NCBI RefSeq assembly: GCF_900101885.1
Contig: NZ_FNAN01000009.1
Span: forward strand, 310,001 to 374,000
Source of the DNA: Dyadobacter soli
Lineage (GTDB): Bacteria > Bacteroidota > Bacteroidia > Cytophagales > Spirosomataceae
Direction: 5' to 3'
Length of the DNA: 64,000 nt
Position 1 is the stretch's first letter. Each line of letters begins with the position of its first letter. The notes under the pieces were generated by a model, which had not been told where the DNA came from, ran no database searches, and worked only from the letters and a program-made list of their open reading frames with translations. Shown here piece by piece: positions 36,248-45,605 of the stretch. The translations under genes were made by a program, and so were the position numbers.

Positions 36248-37633
36248 TTATTTTTTCTCCTTCGCCTGCTTCAAAGCCTCCGTCGTCAACCAATACTTAG
36301 CAATCATATTCGGCACTTCCCATTCCGGCAACTTCCCGGCTTTGAGATACTCCATATACTTATTAGCCACCTGAGCAAAGTGCGACTCATGCCCCGTATC
36401 ATACTTCGCATCAATCACAACTTCCCAACCCGCGGCATTCTTTTTCAGCTCCACGCCCGGAAACTTATCCTGCACAGATTTAAACGCAGCAGCCACAGCA
36501 TCTTCGTATGCCTTCGATTTGTCGGTGGTTTCGATGTAAAGCACCGGCTTGTATTTCTGGTCTTTGCCCTGGCGGACGATCAGGTTGGCTTTTGAGCCTT
36601 TCATGATCGAGTAGTGCGTGTCGCCGGTGCCTTCCGGGGCCTGGAAGTTCCAGATCACGGATACTTTCGCGTGCACGCCTTTCAAGGTGTAGTTCATTTC
36701 GCCATTGGAATACACGTTCAGCAAAGTGTCCTTAATGTCCTTTTTGAGGAATTCAGGGTAAGTTTCGCTTTTGGTCACGAGCTTGAACTGCGACGGTGTA
36801 AGCTGTGTAGCGGTACGCTTGGTCGAGAGTAGCTGAATGTCCTTTTGATAATCGAGGGATACATTAGGGAAACAGCTCCATTGCACGAGGTCGACCAGGT
36901 GCGTCGTTACATCCACCATGCCTTCGCCTTGCTGGTTCACATCAAAGAACCAGGTAGGGCGCACGAGCGGTTCGCCGGAAATGTATTTAAAGAAGTGGTG
37001 CACGCTTTCCTTCATGACGGCCGGGTTTTCAGGCGTTCCTTTTTGCAGTTCGCCGAAGATCTCGGGCAGCAATGCAAGCTCGCGTTGCAGGGTGTTAGTG
37101 ATCTCGTAACGCTCGGTCATGATGTCGTACAAGAGCACCTTGTTTTTGTCGGCGCTGGCGAATGCTTCTTTCAGCTTGTCGAAACCGGCCGCGTCGATCG
37201 CCATCGGTTTGTCGGCAAGGACGTTGAGGCCTGCATCGACGGATTTTTTGATGAAATCGGTCTTTTTCTGGTTGTTACCCGCCAGTACGACCACGTTGCC
37301 TTTTTTCTCCGAAATCATTTTCTCGAAGAAATCGGTACCGGTGTACACTTCTTCTTTCCAACGTGTCGGGTCTTCGGGGCGGGTGTTGTATTTCTCCACC
37401 TTGTCGAGGTAAGCCTTCACGTCCGGGCCTTCGGACGCGTACACGTGCACGACCGAGTCAACGTCGGCATACATCGATTTCTGGACCAGCGCGGCATGGA
37501 AGTGGCCGGGTTCGACCACGATCAGGCTCAGCGGTTTCTTCTCCTCATTCTTGGCCTCCTCTTTCTTCGAATTACATCCCTGATTTAATACCATTGCGCT
37601 CAATAAAGCGATTGTCAAGAGTTCTTTTCTCAT
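36248..37633 (-). CDS. Lipoprotein Gfo/Idh/MocA-type oxidoreductase
   Basis: The 461-residue protein has a lipoprotein signal (LNQGC, Cys20) and a charged KKEEAKNEEKK tether, then a Rossmann-type N-terminal domain (SLIVVEPGHFHAALVQ, VVVLAGNNQ, NVLADKPMAID) and the C-terminal domain typical of putative oxidoreductases of this group. It probably acts on a sugar or cyclitol in the periplasm. The canonical GxGxxG is not obvious, so cofactor binding is less certain. ATG at 37633 places the signal at the N-terminus; the frame extends to 37660. It is the last gene of the minus-strand series after nagB. Confidence 0.82.
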   Translation of the reverse strand: MRKELLTIALLSAMVLNQGCNSKKEEAKNEEKKPLSLIVVEPGHFHAALVQKSMYADVDSVVHVYASEGPDVKAYLDKVEKYNTRPEDPTRWKEEVYTGTDFFEKMISEKKGNVVVLAGNNQKKTDFIKKSVDAGLNVLADKPMAIDAAGFDKLKEAFASADKNKVLLYDIMTERYEITNTLQRELALLPEIFGELQKGTPENPAVMKESVHHFFKYISGEPLVRPTWFFDVNQQGEGMVDVTTHLVDLVQWSCFPNVSLDYQKDIQLLSTKRTATQLTPSQFKLVTKSETYPEFLKKDIKDTLLNVYSNGEMNYTLKGVHAKVSVIWNFQAPEGTGDTHYSIMKGSKANLIVRQGKDQKYKPVLYIETTDKSKAYEDAVAAAFKSVQDKFPGVELKKNAAGWEVVIDAKYDTGHESHFAQVANKYMEYLKAGKLPEWEVPNMIAKYWLTTEALKQAKEKK

Positions 37634-37678
37634 TTGAATGGGTTGAGGTAATACATGCAAGATAGCTCCGGCGCGGAA

Positions 37679-38455
37679 CTATGCCTGCGAGTATGACGAA
37701 ATTTCTTTGAGCTTCCCTGAACTGGCCTGGTCGATGAACAGGATCGCATTCGGATGCTTGCGGAGGATGGTCGATGGGTACGCTTCCTGGATGTCCTCGG
37801 CCACGGTGTGGTAAATTGCCTGCGCCTTTTTCTCGCCCGGCACGATGCAGAAGGCATATTTGGCCTTCATCAATGTCGGAATGGTGAGTGTCAATGCGGT
37901 TTGCGGCACCTCGTCGAAGGTATCAAAGCATTCGTCGTTCACTTGCTGCTGGCGGCAGGCATCGTCGAGCTCCACCACTTTCACTTCCAATGGATCATCG
38001 AAAAACGCCACATGCGGGTCGTTGAATGCCAAATGTCCATTCTCACCGATTCCGAGGCATACAATATCGATCGGGTTCTCGCGGAGCAGCTTCGCATAAT
38101 GTTCGCATTCGCCAGCGGGGTCGGTAGCGTTACCGTTTAGATACGAAACGGAACGAACGGGCACATGATCGAACAGCCGTACTTTCAGGAAATACCCGAA
38201 ATTCTGCGGCGCGTCGGCGGCGATGGCGATGTACTCGTCCATGTGAAATGCATTGATTTTCTCCCAATGAATGCCTGGCTCGTCCTTCAACGTCGCCAGA
38301 AACTCGTTCTGCGATGGCGCCGAGGCGAAGATGATGTTGACAAATTCTTTGGTATCCTGAATCTCCCGGATCTTGTCCGCAACGGCTTTCGCCGCGGCTT
38401 CACCCATTTGCTGGCGGGTTTCGGAGATATTGATTTCCAGTTGGTCGACTTTCAT
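37679..38455 (-). CDS. nagB: Glucosamine-6-phosphate deaminase
   Basis: Converts glucosamine-6-phosphate to fructose-6-phosphate and ammonia, the last committed step of amino-sugar use. The 258-residue protein carries D73 (NAFHMDEYIA) and the active-site His141 in LGIGENGHLAFNDP, plus the SxPS-like phosphate loop ASAPSQNEF. Length is typical of NagB-type deaminases. It starts 12 bp after the nagA stop, so nagA and nagB form an operon. Confidence 0.93.
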   Translation of the reverse strand: MKVDQLEINISETRQQMGEAAAKAVADKIREIQDTKEFVNIIFASAPSQNEFLATLKDEPGIHWEKINAFHMDEYIAIAADAPQNFGYFLKVRLFDHVPVRSVSYLNGNATDPAGECEHYAKLLRENPIDIVCLGIGENGHLAFNDPHVAFFDDPLEVKVVELDDACRQQQVNDECFDTFDEVPQTALTLTIPTLMKAKYAFCIVPGEKKAQAIYHTVAEDIQEAYPSTILRKHPNAILFIDQASSGKLKEISSYSQA

Positions 38456-38467
38456 TTTTGTGGTAGG

Positions 38468-39658
38468 TTAAATTTGGGGTATAGCGTTACGGTAAACTGT
38501 TTTTCCTTTGATAATGGTCCTCTGAATGCGGATGTCGGCGTCGAAAATGACGATATCGGCGTCCTTACCCTCCACTAATGTGCCCTTGCGGTCGTGTACA
38601 CCCATAATGCGTGCGGGCGTGGCGGTGGCCATGCGCACGGCGTCGAGCAGCGACACGTCGGCCATATTCACCATCGTGCGCACGAGCCGATCGGCCGTGG
38701 ACACGCTTCCGGCGAATGAAGTACGATCCGGCAGCTTCGCCACGCCATCTTCGACGATCACTTTCAACCCGTTTTTCAGCGAGCCGAGCATACTTTCGCC
38801 TTCCGGCATTCCGGCCGCACGCATCGCGTCCGTAATCAATGCAATGCGGTCGGGACCTTTGATTTTAACAATGAGTTTCAAAAGCGGTGCAGGTAAATGC
38901 ACGCCATCGGCGATGATCTCCACATCCATATCGAGCAAAAAGGCGCTTTCGATCGTACCCGCATACCGGAACGCATTTCTGCGCGTCACGCCGGACATGG
39001 CCGAGTACAGGTGCGTCGCGAGCGTGTAGCCATTTTCATAGGCTTCCAGCACGTCTTCGTAAATCGCGTCCGTATGCGCCACCGCCGCCAGAATGCCTTT
39101 TTGCTTTAATCTTTTGCCAAAATCAATGGCCCCCGGCAGCTCCGGCGCGGCACTCCATCGGGTAATGGAATTGGAGTATGCCAAAACCTCCTCATACTCG
39201 GCCGGATCGGGGTTGCGAATGTACCGCGGGTCCTGCGCGCCCCGCTGGCTCAATGCGAAATAGGGCCCTTCCAAATGCATTCCGAGGAACTGCGCACCGT
39301 TCGCATTGGCTGCATTGGCCTTTTCATAGAAATCCAGCGTTTCGAGCAAATCCTCTTTTTCGGCCGTTAATGTGGTCGGTACCATGGCTGTGGTACCATA
39401 TTGCGCATGGGTTTCTGCAATTTTCAAAAACGACTCCACGCTCCCATCCATGAAATCATGCCCACCCCCGCCATGAATATGCAGGTCGATAAAGCCGGGC
39501 GCGACGTAATGGCCTTCGGCGTCGATAATTTCGGCATTTGGGAAATCCACGTCCCGTGTTTCAATGCCGATAATCACCCCGTCTTCAACCAAAACCGTCC
39601 CGTTCCGTATGTAGCGGTACGGGGTAATGACGGTCCCATTTATAATTTTTAATCGCAT
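38468..39658 (-). CDS. nagA: N-acetylglucosamine-6-phosphate deacetylase
   Basis: Removes acetate from GlcNAc-6-phosphate, feeding NagB. The 396-residue amidohydrolase has the metal motif DLHIHGGGGHD (H60, H62), the EGPYF glutamate motif near 130, AVAHTDA and ATHLYSAM histidine motifs and the catalytic Asp in LITDAM. Start and length fit the family. It is co-directional with the MFS gene upstream, separated by a repeat-bearing 280-bp gap. Confidence 0.94.
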   Translation of the reverse strand: MRLKIINGTVITPYRYIRNGTVLVEDGVIIGIETRDVDFPNAEIIDAEGHYVAPGFIDLHIHGGGGHDFMDGSVESFLKIAETHAQYGTTAMVPTTLTAEKEDLLETLDFYEKANAANANGAQFLGMHLEGPYFALSQRGAQDPRYIRNPDPAEYEEVLAYSNSITRWSAAPELPGAIDFGKRLKQKGILAAVAHTDAIYEDVLEAYENGYTLATHLYSAMSGVTRRNAFRYAGTIESAFLLDMDVEIIADGVHLPAPLLKLIVKIKGPDRIALITDAMRAAGMPEGESMLGSLKNGLKVIVEDGVAKLPDRTSFAGSVSTADRLVRTMVNMADVSLLDAVRMATATPARIMGVHDRKGTLVEGKDADIVIFDADIRIQRTIIKGKTVYRNAIPQI

Positions 39659-39760
39659 TGGTTAACTGTTTGATATTCTGGGCCCAATTGTCAATTTGAA
39701 AATGGCCATTACCTAATCGGGTTAATACCCATAATCGCTTTGCGTTCATGCGGCAGGTTC

Positions 39761-39913
39761 TTACGGTGCGCTGCACCTTCTTGCTTTTGCTACTGATCAC
39801 ATCTGCTACAAATCTTACGGCGCGCTGCGCCTTACCGATGAAGGTGCAGAGCACCGTAATAATTGTAGATATGGTATGATTTACAATTGGTAACGAGGTG
39901 CAGCGCACCGTAA
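39761..39913. repeat. REP-like cluster of four 17-18-nt palindromic elements
   Basis: TTACGGTGCGCTGCACC at 39761-39777, a variant (TTACGGCGCGCTGCGCC) at 39815-39831, and inverse copies GGTGCAGAGCACCGTAA at 39843-39859 and GGTGCAGCGCACCGTAA at 39897-39913. The first and last are exact reverse complements. They fill the gap between the MFS gene and nagA. Confidence 0.8.
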
Positions 39914-39938
39914 TAATTGATTAATGAAATGGGCATTT

Positions 39939-41261
39939 TTAGAATCCCCATTTCCGAAGTTTATGCCCTTTGACCGCATAAAAAACCAAATACAAATAAC
40001 AAGGCAACAACACCCAATATGCCTCCCGCACATTCACCACATCTGCGAAATGCCCGTAAAAAAGCGGCATAATCGCATTTCCGCACAGCCCCATGATCAT
40101 TACCGAAGCGCCGAGTTTGGTAAACCGACCCAAATCATCCAACGCCAGCGGCCAGATGCCTGCCCATACGAGCGAGTTGGCGAGGCCGAGCAGTACGACG
40201 AACCAGATAGAAATATCCGCATCGTGGCCCAGGAATGTCACTTGTCCGTGCGTGAAGATGATGAGTAATGTAAAAATGGTCCCCAGCAATGTGCATATCC
40301 GTAACGCATTCACCTGACTGATGAATTTTGGAATGACCGTAATCCCAATCAGATACCCGCAAATGGTGCAGAACAGCGTGTAGGAAGGGAAAACCTTCGC
40401 TTCCAGCAGGTCAATGCCCATTGAATTGGCATAGCCAATAATGGTATCGACCGCGATCACTTGCGTGCCTACGTGCAGGAAGATGGCTAATGCGCCCAAA
40501 ATCAGGTGCGGAAAGTCGAAAATGCTTTTCTTGCCCGCATTCGCCGACGCGATTTCCTGGCTTTCGTGCTCGGTATCGATCTCCGGTAATGGGGATTTGA
40601 ATACCAGATAACCCAATGCAAACAGGAAGGTGCCGAGTGCAATGTAAGGATTGATCACCCTGCGGATCAGCTCGTCCAAGGCCGCGCTACGTTCGGCGTC
40701 GCTCATGGTGCCGAGCTGGGCGAAGAGATCGGTATCAGTCGGTTTTAGAATGACTGCCGCGAAAACAATGGGCGAGAGAATGCCGGCAGCTTTATTGCAA
40801 ATGCCCATCATGCTGATCCGTTGCGCCGCGCGTTCCTTGGCGCCGAGGATGGTAATGTAAGGGTTGGCGGCTGTTTGGAGGATAGCGAGGCCGATTCCGA
40901 TGGTGAAAAGGCCCATGAGAAAAATCTCGTAAGTCCGCGACATGGCGGCGGGTACAAAGATAAATGCACCCAAAGCCATCGCCCAGAAGCCGATCATCAT
41001 GCCCTTTTTGAAACCCATAGCTTTTAACAAATAGGAAGAAGGCACCGACATCACGAAGTAGGCAATGTAAAATGCAAATGCGACGAGGTAAGCCTGAAAG
41101 CTCGTCAGTTCGCAGGCGATTTTGAAATAGGGGATCAATATAGAATTGACCCACGACACAAAACCGAAAATAAAGAACATCAGGCCGATCAGGAAAATCG
41201 AGATCATCGTCTCCCGCTTCGTCAGGTCTTGTACTTTGATGGCAATGGCTTCGCTTTTCAT
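39939..41261 (-). CDS. FucP-like sugar MFS transporter, probably for GlcNAc
   Basis: The 440-residue inner-membrane protein has twelve predicted membrane segments and FucP/NagP-family phrases (LMFFIFGFVSWVNSILIPYFKIACELTSFQAYLV near the start, AILQTAANPYITILG near 140). FucP-family members import sugars by proton symport. The gene order transporter-nagA-nagB suggests N-acetylglucosamine as substrate, by analogy with NagP; this is inference. Its upstream gap has two 20-nt palindromes. Confidence 0.85.
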   Translation of the reverse strand: MKSEAIAIKVQDLTKRETMISIFLIGLMFFIFGFVSWVNSILIPYFKIACELTSFQAYLVAFAFYIAYFVMSVPSSYLLKAMGFKKGMMIGFWAMALGAFIFVPAAMSRTYEIFLMGLFTIGIGLAILQTAANPYITILGAKERAAQRISMMGICNKAAGILSPIVFAAVILKPTDTDLFAQLGTMSDAERSAALDELIRRVINPYIALGTFLFALGYLVFKSPLPEIDTEHESQEIASANAGKKSIFDFPHLILGALAIFLHVGTQVIAVDTIIGYANSMGIDLLEAKVFPSYTLFCTICGYLIGITVIPKFISQVNALRICTLLGTIFTLLIIFTHGQVTFLGHDADISIWFVVLLGLANSLVWAGIWPLALDDLGRFTKLGASVMIMGLCGNAIMPLFYGHFADVVNVREAYWVLLPCYLYLVFYAVKGHKLRKWGF

Positions 41262-41348
41262 TAAAAATTGTTTTTCAAATGAAATTTTTGAAACTGGAAT
41301 TTTTAAATTCTTGAATTGGCTCTGAATAAATCTTTTCCTAATTCCTTT

Positions 41349-41368
41349 CCGTCAGATAAATCTGACGG
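41349..41368. repeat. Dispersed 20-nt palindrome (copy 2)
   Basis: CCGTCAGATAAATCTGACGG: 8-bp stem with loop TAAA. Same stem termini and length as the copies at 36169 and 41454. Confidence 0.75.
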
Positions 41369-41453
41369 CAATTGATATTTTGCTGCCTGAGACTAGGGAT
41401 AGGCATTTTTGAACTCTTTCGGCGGTTTTATTCACCTTTCAAAAAATCTATTT

Positions 41454-41473
41454 CCGTCGACTTTAGTCGACGG
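41454..41473. repeat. Dispersed 20-nt palindrome (copy 3)
   Basis: CCGTCGACTTTAGTCGACGG: 8-bp stem with loop TTTA. It is 86 bp from copy 2, in the same intergenic gap between two minus-strand genes. Confidence 0.75.
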
Positions 41474-41497
41474 GAGGCGGGAGGCGGTGTGCTCCTG

Positions 41498-42865
41498 TTA
41501 AACTGTCGGCTCCCAACCCTTCTGATATTCCCGTTTCCAAAACTTCTCAGCGGCTTTGCTGCCTTTGATATGCCCGTTGCTCGGATCGATATTCAGCGTT
41601 TCGCCGGAGCGGATGGCGATATTGCCCAGCTGCGCAAGCAACGTGCTCTGATGCCCGCCAACGATCTCGGCTGCGAGGGGCGCACCCTTTTTAATACCAT
41701 CGAAGAAATTCTGAATATGAAATGCATCCAGGCTCTGAGACGGGTTCATTTTATTGCGCGGGTCGATGGCGAGGTCATTTTTTACATCCTTCACCAGCTT
41801 GTTGTCCAGGTCGAAAACCTTGTAATTATTGCCCTCGCCGATCTGTATCGAGCCTTTTTCACCATAAAATACGACGCCCACACTGCTGCCTTCAATATGG
41901 CGCCCGTTGCAGCTGCGGCCTTCCCAGCTCATAGCGGTATTGTTCGCGAATTCGAGGTTAATCACTTGCGTATCCGGCGTTTCCCAGTCGTCTTTGTAAC
42001 GGAAACGGCCGCCCGAGGAGGTCACGCGCGTCGGGTAATCCACTTGGAGGCCCCAGCGCATGAGGTCGAGCATGTGGGTGCCGTTGTTGAGCGCCTCGCC
42101 GGTGCCCCAATGCCAGAACCAATGCCAGTTATAATGGAGAATATTATCCTTGAATGCGCGGCGTGGTGCCGGGCCTTGCCACAGTTCGTAATCGAGCCAG
42201 GAAGGAATGGCGGTTTCTTTGCCAATGCCGATGGAAGCGCGGTTATTGGTATACCAGCCTTTTGCAAAATACGCCCGGCCGATCGCTCCGTCGTGCACCT
42301 CTTTGATGCCCGCCGCCACATTCGGCCACGAGCGGCGCTGGTTACCCATTTGGATTACATTCTTGTACTTTTTCGCGACAGCCACGAGCAGTTCGCCTTC
42401 GTGCGGGTTGTGGCTGCAAGGTTTTTCGAGGTAAACGTGCTTGCCTGCTTTGGATGCCAGGATAGCGGCCGGCGCATGCCAGTGGTCGGGCGCGGCTACA
42501 ACTAATGCATCCATATCTTTGTTTTCGAGCGCTTTGCGAAAGTCAGGGGTGTTGGCGGGTTTAGATTTTTGGGCGTCGTTCACAATGCCGATACATTTCT
42601 CGGCAGCGCGGGTATCGACGTCGGAAATGGACACGACTTCGCAGTTGGGCTGCAATGCATAGTTGGTCGCCAACGCGAGGCCGCGGCTGTTCACGCCCAT
42701 GATGCCTACGCGCACCTTCTCATTAGCGCCAATGATTTTGGCATAGCTTTTCGGACTGAAACCGGGCAACACGCCGCCGAATGTGAGCAGTGCGCTCCCG
42801 GCCAGTGATTTTTTGAGAAAGTCACGGCGGTTATCTGTTGAGTCGTTTTGCATTGAATTTTCCAT
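41498..42865 (-). CDS. Tat-exported Gfo/Idh/MocA family oxidoreductase
   Basis: The 455-residue protein has a Tat signal (NRRDFLKKSLAGSALL, residues about 12-27), a Rossmann segment (KVRVGIMGVNSRGLALA), the sugar-dehydrogenase Lys in YLEKPCSHNP, and a C-terminal domain with GTHMLDLMRWGL. Such Bacteroidota proteins are NAD(P)-linked dehydrogenases or 3-ketoglycoside-related enzymes exported folded with cofactor. An ATG at 42853 is an alternative start. It is last in a minus-strand run with the propeller, ceramidase-like, DegT and second Gfo/Idh genes. Confidence 0.88.
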   Translation of the reverse strand: MENSMQNDSTDNRRDFLKKSLAGSALLTFGGVLPGFSPKSYAKIIGANEKVRVGIMGVNSRGLALATNYALQPNCEVVSISDVDTRAAEKCIGIVNDAQKSKPANTPDFRKALENKDMDALVVAAPDHWHAPAAILASKAGKHVYLEKPCSHNPHEGELLVAVAKKYKNVIQMGNQRRSWPNVAAGIKEVHDGAIGRAYFAKGWYTNNRASIGIGKETAIPSWLDYELWQGPAPRRAFKDNILHYNWHWFWHWGTGEALNNGTHMLDLMRWGLQVDYPTRVTSSGGRFRYKDDWETPDTQVINLEFANNTAMSWEGRSCNGRHIEGSSVGVVFYGEKGSIQIGEGNNYKVFDLDNKLVKDVKNDLAIDPRNKMNPSQSLDAFHIQNFFDGIKKGAPLAAEIVGGHQSTLLAQLGNIAIRSGETLNIDPSNGHIKGSKAAEKFWKREYQKGWEPTV

Positions 42866-42895
42866 TGAGCAAAAAGTTAATATCTGGTTTAGTAT

Positions 42896-44191
42896 TTAAA
42901 ACGGGCTTGGTATGCGGACGAGATCCTGGATAATCCTACCCTCGCGTTCAAAGCGTGCCAATGTATAAACGGTACCATCGGCACCGACGGCAATCGAGTT
43001 CACGTACGTCGGTCGCTCGCCGTTTTCGTAAAAGATCGCCCCGTGGTCTTTATAAGTATTGGTAGGTAAATGATACGTAATTAAATGCAGGTTTTCCAAT
43101 CCACGTGCGGCGCCTTTCGCTATCTGGTCTTCACCTTTCAAACGCTTACCATTCTCATAGATCGGTCCACCAGTGAGGTAGTAAATGGTTTCGTCATCGG
43201 GCCCGAGCTGAAAACCGAGGTAGCCGTAGCTGAACTGGTCGAACATCCCGCTTCTACGCGAAGGCTCGGAAGTAATGCGCTCCACGAGCTCGATTTGCTC
43301 TTCCCGGCGATCAAACCGGAACAGGTAACCCGAGTTGCCATGCACGCCGTAAGCGACTTGCTCTTTGGGATGCCAGAATATCTTCCGCCAGTTATAACAC
43401 ATGCTGCCGGGGCGTGTCGGGTCGTATTTGCCGAAATAGTCCAGGCGCAGGTCTACGTTTTCGAGTTTGCGTAAAAATTGGGTCTCCGGGTTGTAAGTGA
43501 AAATATCGCCGTCCGCTACCGAGAAATACACATCGCCCAGTTCCGCATCGACGAACAGCGAGCGGCAAAGCGAACGAAAGTCCGTACCCGGCGTGCCTGC
43601 TTCGCCTTTGTGCGAAACGGGGCCGAGGTTTTTCAGGACATTATTTTCGACATCATAATGAATAAAATTCCCGTAAGGCCAGGTAATGCCATACAAATGC
43701 CCCCGCTCGCGGTCCATGGTCATCGACACCATGCCTTCGCCGTTCGGTACCAATGCCAGATTTTCGAATGCACCGGTTCGCAGGTCGTAGGAGAGGAAAT
43801 GCCCGCCGGGGTATAATGCATAACCTTCCGGCGCCTGCTCGGGAAGGCGGTCCATGCCGTCGATGAGCTGGTAGTATCCTACGTGCGTGGAGAAATAGAG
43901 CTTGCCGTTCCGTTCATAAAACCGTACATGACTTTTACCCTGCGGAATGGCTTTCAAATGCGTTTCACCGCAAATGTCGGTCAGGTCGCCGAGGTGGGTG
44001 ATGCGGTCACTGCCCGGATTGTAGACAAACATCTGCCCGCCGATTTCATGGTTATCCGACGACAGGAGGTAATAAATCTTCCCGTCGCTCGCGGCCGAGA
44101 GCGCATTATACGTGTCGTGCGCACGCGAGAAGCCCGAATAGTAATGCTTCGCGATCAAAGTTTTCGGTTCGGCCAGCGGTTCAAAGTTCAT
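42896..44191 (-). CDS. Propeller-like protein of unknown function
   Basis: The 431-residue protein shows repeated strand patterns such as GKIYYLLSSDNHEIGG, GKLYFSTHVGYYQL and GTVYTLARFEREG, typical of beta-propellers; no specific family is recognised. No signal peptide is visible from the ATG at 44191, the start I prefer; the frame is open to 44305 inside the preceding gene. It lies between the ceramidase-like enzyme (46 bp upstream) and the Tat-tagged oxidoreductase. A lyase or sugar-processing role is possible but not shown. Confidence 0.7.
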   Translation of the reverse strand: MNFEPLAEPKTLIAKHYYSGFSRAHDTYNALSAASDGKIYYLLSSDNHEIGGQMFVYNPGSDRITHLGDLTDICGETHLKAIPQGKSHVRFYERNGKLYFSTHVGYYQLIDGMDRLPEQAPEGYALYPGGHFLSYDLRTGAFENLALVPNGEGMVSMTMDRERGHLYGITWPYGNFIHYDVENNVLKNLGPVSHKGEAGTPGTDFRSLCRSLFVDAELGDVYFSVADGDIFTYNPETQFLRKLENVDLRLDYFGKYDPTRPGSMCYNWRKIFWHPKEQVAYGVHGNSGYLFRFDRREEQIELVERITSEPSRRSGMFDQFSYGYLGFQLGPDDETIYYLTGGPIYENGKRLKGEDQIAKGAARGLENLHLITYHLPTNTYKDHGAIFYENGERPTYVNSIAVGADGTVYTLARFEREGRIIQDLVRIPSPF

Positions 44192-44237
44192 GGAATAATC
44201 GATACTGTTCACGGAAAGAGGCAGACTTTGGTATACA

Positions 44238-45605
44238 CTAATTCTTGATAACCCTGGATTCCGGTTTGACAACGCCTGCCTGTTTGGCGAGCTGCACCAT
44301 TCCATTCAATATTTCAATTTCCACATCCGACGCCCAGGTAGCAGGCAGGCCGTACACAATGGCCGCCACTTCGCCCTCGTAGCCGCCTTCGCGCAGGATG
44401 GTCGTGCTCGGAATGTAGGTCATTACATCATTGGAATACCCCATTACAAATGTGTCCTGACCGAATATTTTCTTCAAATTGATCGCATAATCCACCACCA
44501 GCTCGCCGCCGAGGGTCATAATGGCCTGGTCGCCGAGCTTCCAGACTTGCAACGGGAAAGGGTAGGAGGTCATGAATGGCTTCCGCTCGTCGATCTGCGC
44601 GATCATGCGCCTGGCCCATTTCTGCTGGTAGCCGGTCGTCTTTTCAGCCATTGCGGAAAATTGCTGGCGGGTGGGCGCGGTGGTTAATGAAAGCGTCACT
44701 TCATTGTAAGCAGTCGAAAGCTGAGGTGACAGCGGTTTCATTTCTTCGCTCAAAACCCGTTCTACGGCGGCAGCAAGCGTTTTTCCATATTGAATGGCAA
44801 GCGGAACGGTATGCCTTGGCAAAGGGTTCTGATCCGCGCCCGCACCCTGGAAAAACAATGCGGTAGCGCCGGGATATAGCTTTTCCAGCTCGATCTGCGC
44901 CCAGCCGGGGTAGTCGCCCGACCAGTTATAGCCGTCCAGAACCGTAGGATGGCAGGCATAGCCAAATGCAATGGCGATGACTTTCCCTTTCGCGTCCGAC
45001 ACTTTCAGCACAGGCACGGCCGGGTCGCCGGGGCCGGTGATTTCAGTGAGGCGTTCCAATGTGGCCGCGTCGTTGTTCCGGCGGTTTACCTGGAAGCGCG
45101 TTACGCCATTTTTCGATTCGATGGTGGCTGGTTGCAATGCCTTCAACGCATCGCCGGTGAGCGTCACAATCTGTTCGATGAGTTTGGCCGAGTACTGATC
45201 GATTTTCTTCTGGTCGGTTTCGGCTATCGGGTAAATGTCCGGTAATGCGGCTCCGAGGACAGGACCGGAATGCGTGTGCGAGCTATTGAGAATAATCTGT
45301 GCCTTGGAAAGCTTATAGCGGTCATTGATTTTCGCCCGGATCTCGTCGGATATTGCTTTTGGAAAACCCAATAAATCCGTCGTAATGAGCACGACCTGCT
45401 TGCCGCCCGCATCCTGAATGGCCAATGCTTTGGCCCAAAGATCGTGCAGCTTGCCGTCGGAAGCATGCGTACGCGACGCGAACCCGGCCATCCACATGGG
45501 TTCCGCAGGTGTAATCGCCACTTTGGCCACGCCCGCTTTCCAGCCCTGCGCGTGTGCGGACACGCATGTCAAAAGCAGCAATGTCAGTACAAAGGTTATC
45601 CTCAT
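44238..45605 (-). CDS. Neutral/alkaline ceramidase-like amidohydrolase (exported)
   Basis: The 455-residue protein has a signal peptide (cleavage after SAHAQ) and the N-terminal domain of neutral/non-lysosomal ceramidases: GVAKVAITPAEPMWMAGFA, VVLITTDLLGF, the zinc-type NSSHTHSGP and YACHPTVL histidine motifs, and FFQGAGADQNP. Ceramidases hydrolyse N-acyl amides; this shorter Bacteroidota form lacks the usual C-terminal Ig-like domain and its substrate is unknown. Its ATG overlaps the stop of the DegT gene (ATGA at 45602-45605), so the two are translationally coupled. Confidence 0.86.
   Translation of the reverse strand: MRITFVLTLLLLTCVSAHAQGWKAGVAKVAITPAEPMWMAGFASRTHASDGKLHDLWAKALAIQDAGGKQVVLITTDLLGFPKAISDEIRAKINDRYKLSKAQIILNSSHTHSGPVLGAALPDIYPIAETDQKKIDQYSAKLIEQIVTLTGDALKALQPATIESKNGVTRFQVNRRNNDAATLERLTEITGPGDPAVPVLKVSDAKGKVIAIAFGYACHPTVLDGYNWSGDYPGWAQIELEKLYPGATALFFQGAGADQNPLPRHTVPLAIQYGKTLAAAVERVLSEEMKPLSPQLSTAYNEVTLSLTTAPTRQQFSAMAEKTTGYQQKWARRMIAQIDERKPFMTSYPFPLQVWKLGDQAIMTLGGELVVDYAINLKKIFGQDTFVMGYSNDVMTYIPSTTILREGGYEGEVAAIVYGLPATWASDVEIEILNGMVQLAKQAGVVKPESRVIKN

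Noticed and set aside
41372..42505. 377-residue plus-strand ORF
   Set aside because: It is antisense to the Tat-tagged oxidoreductase at 41498-42865 and starts in the palindrome-bearing gap; no protein features.
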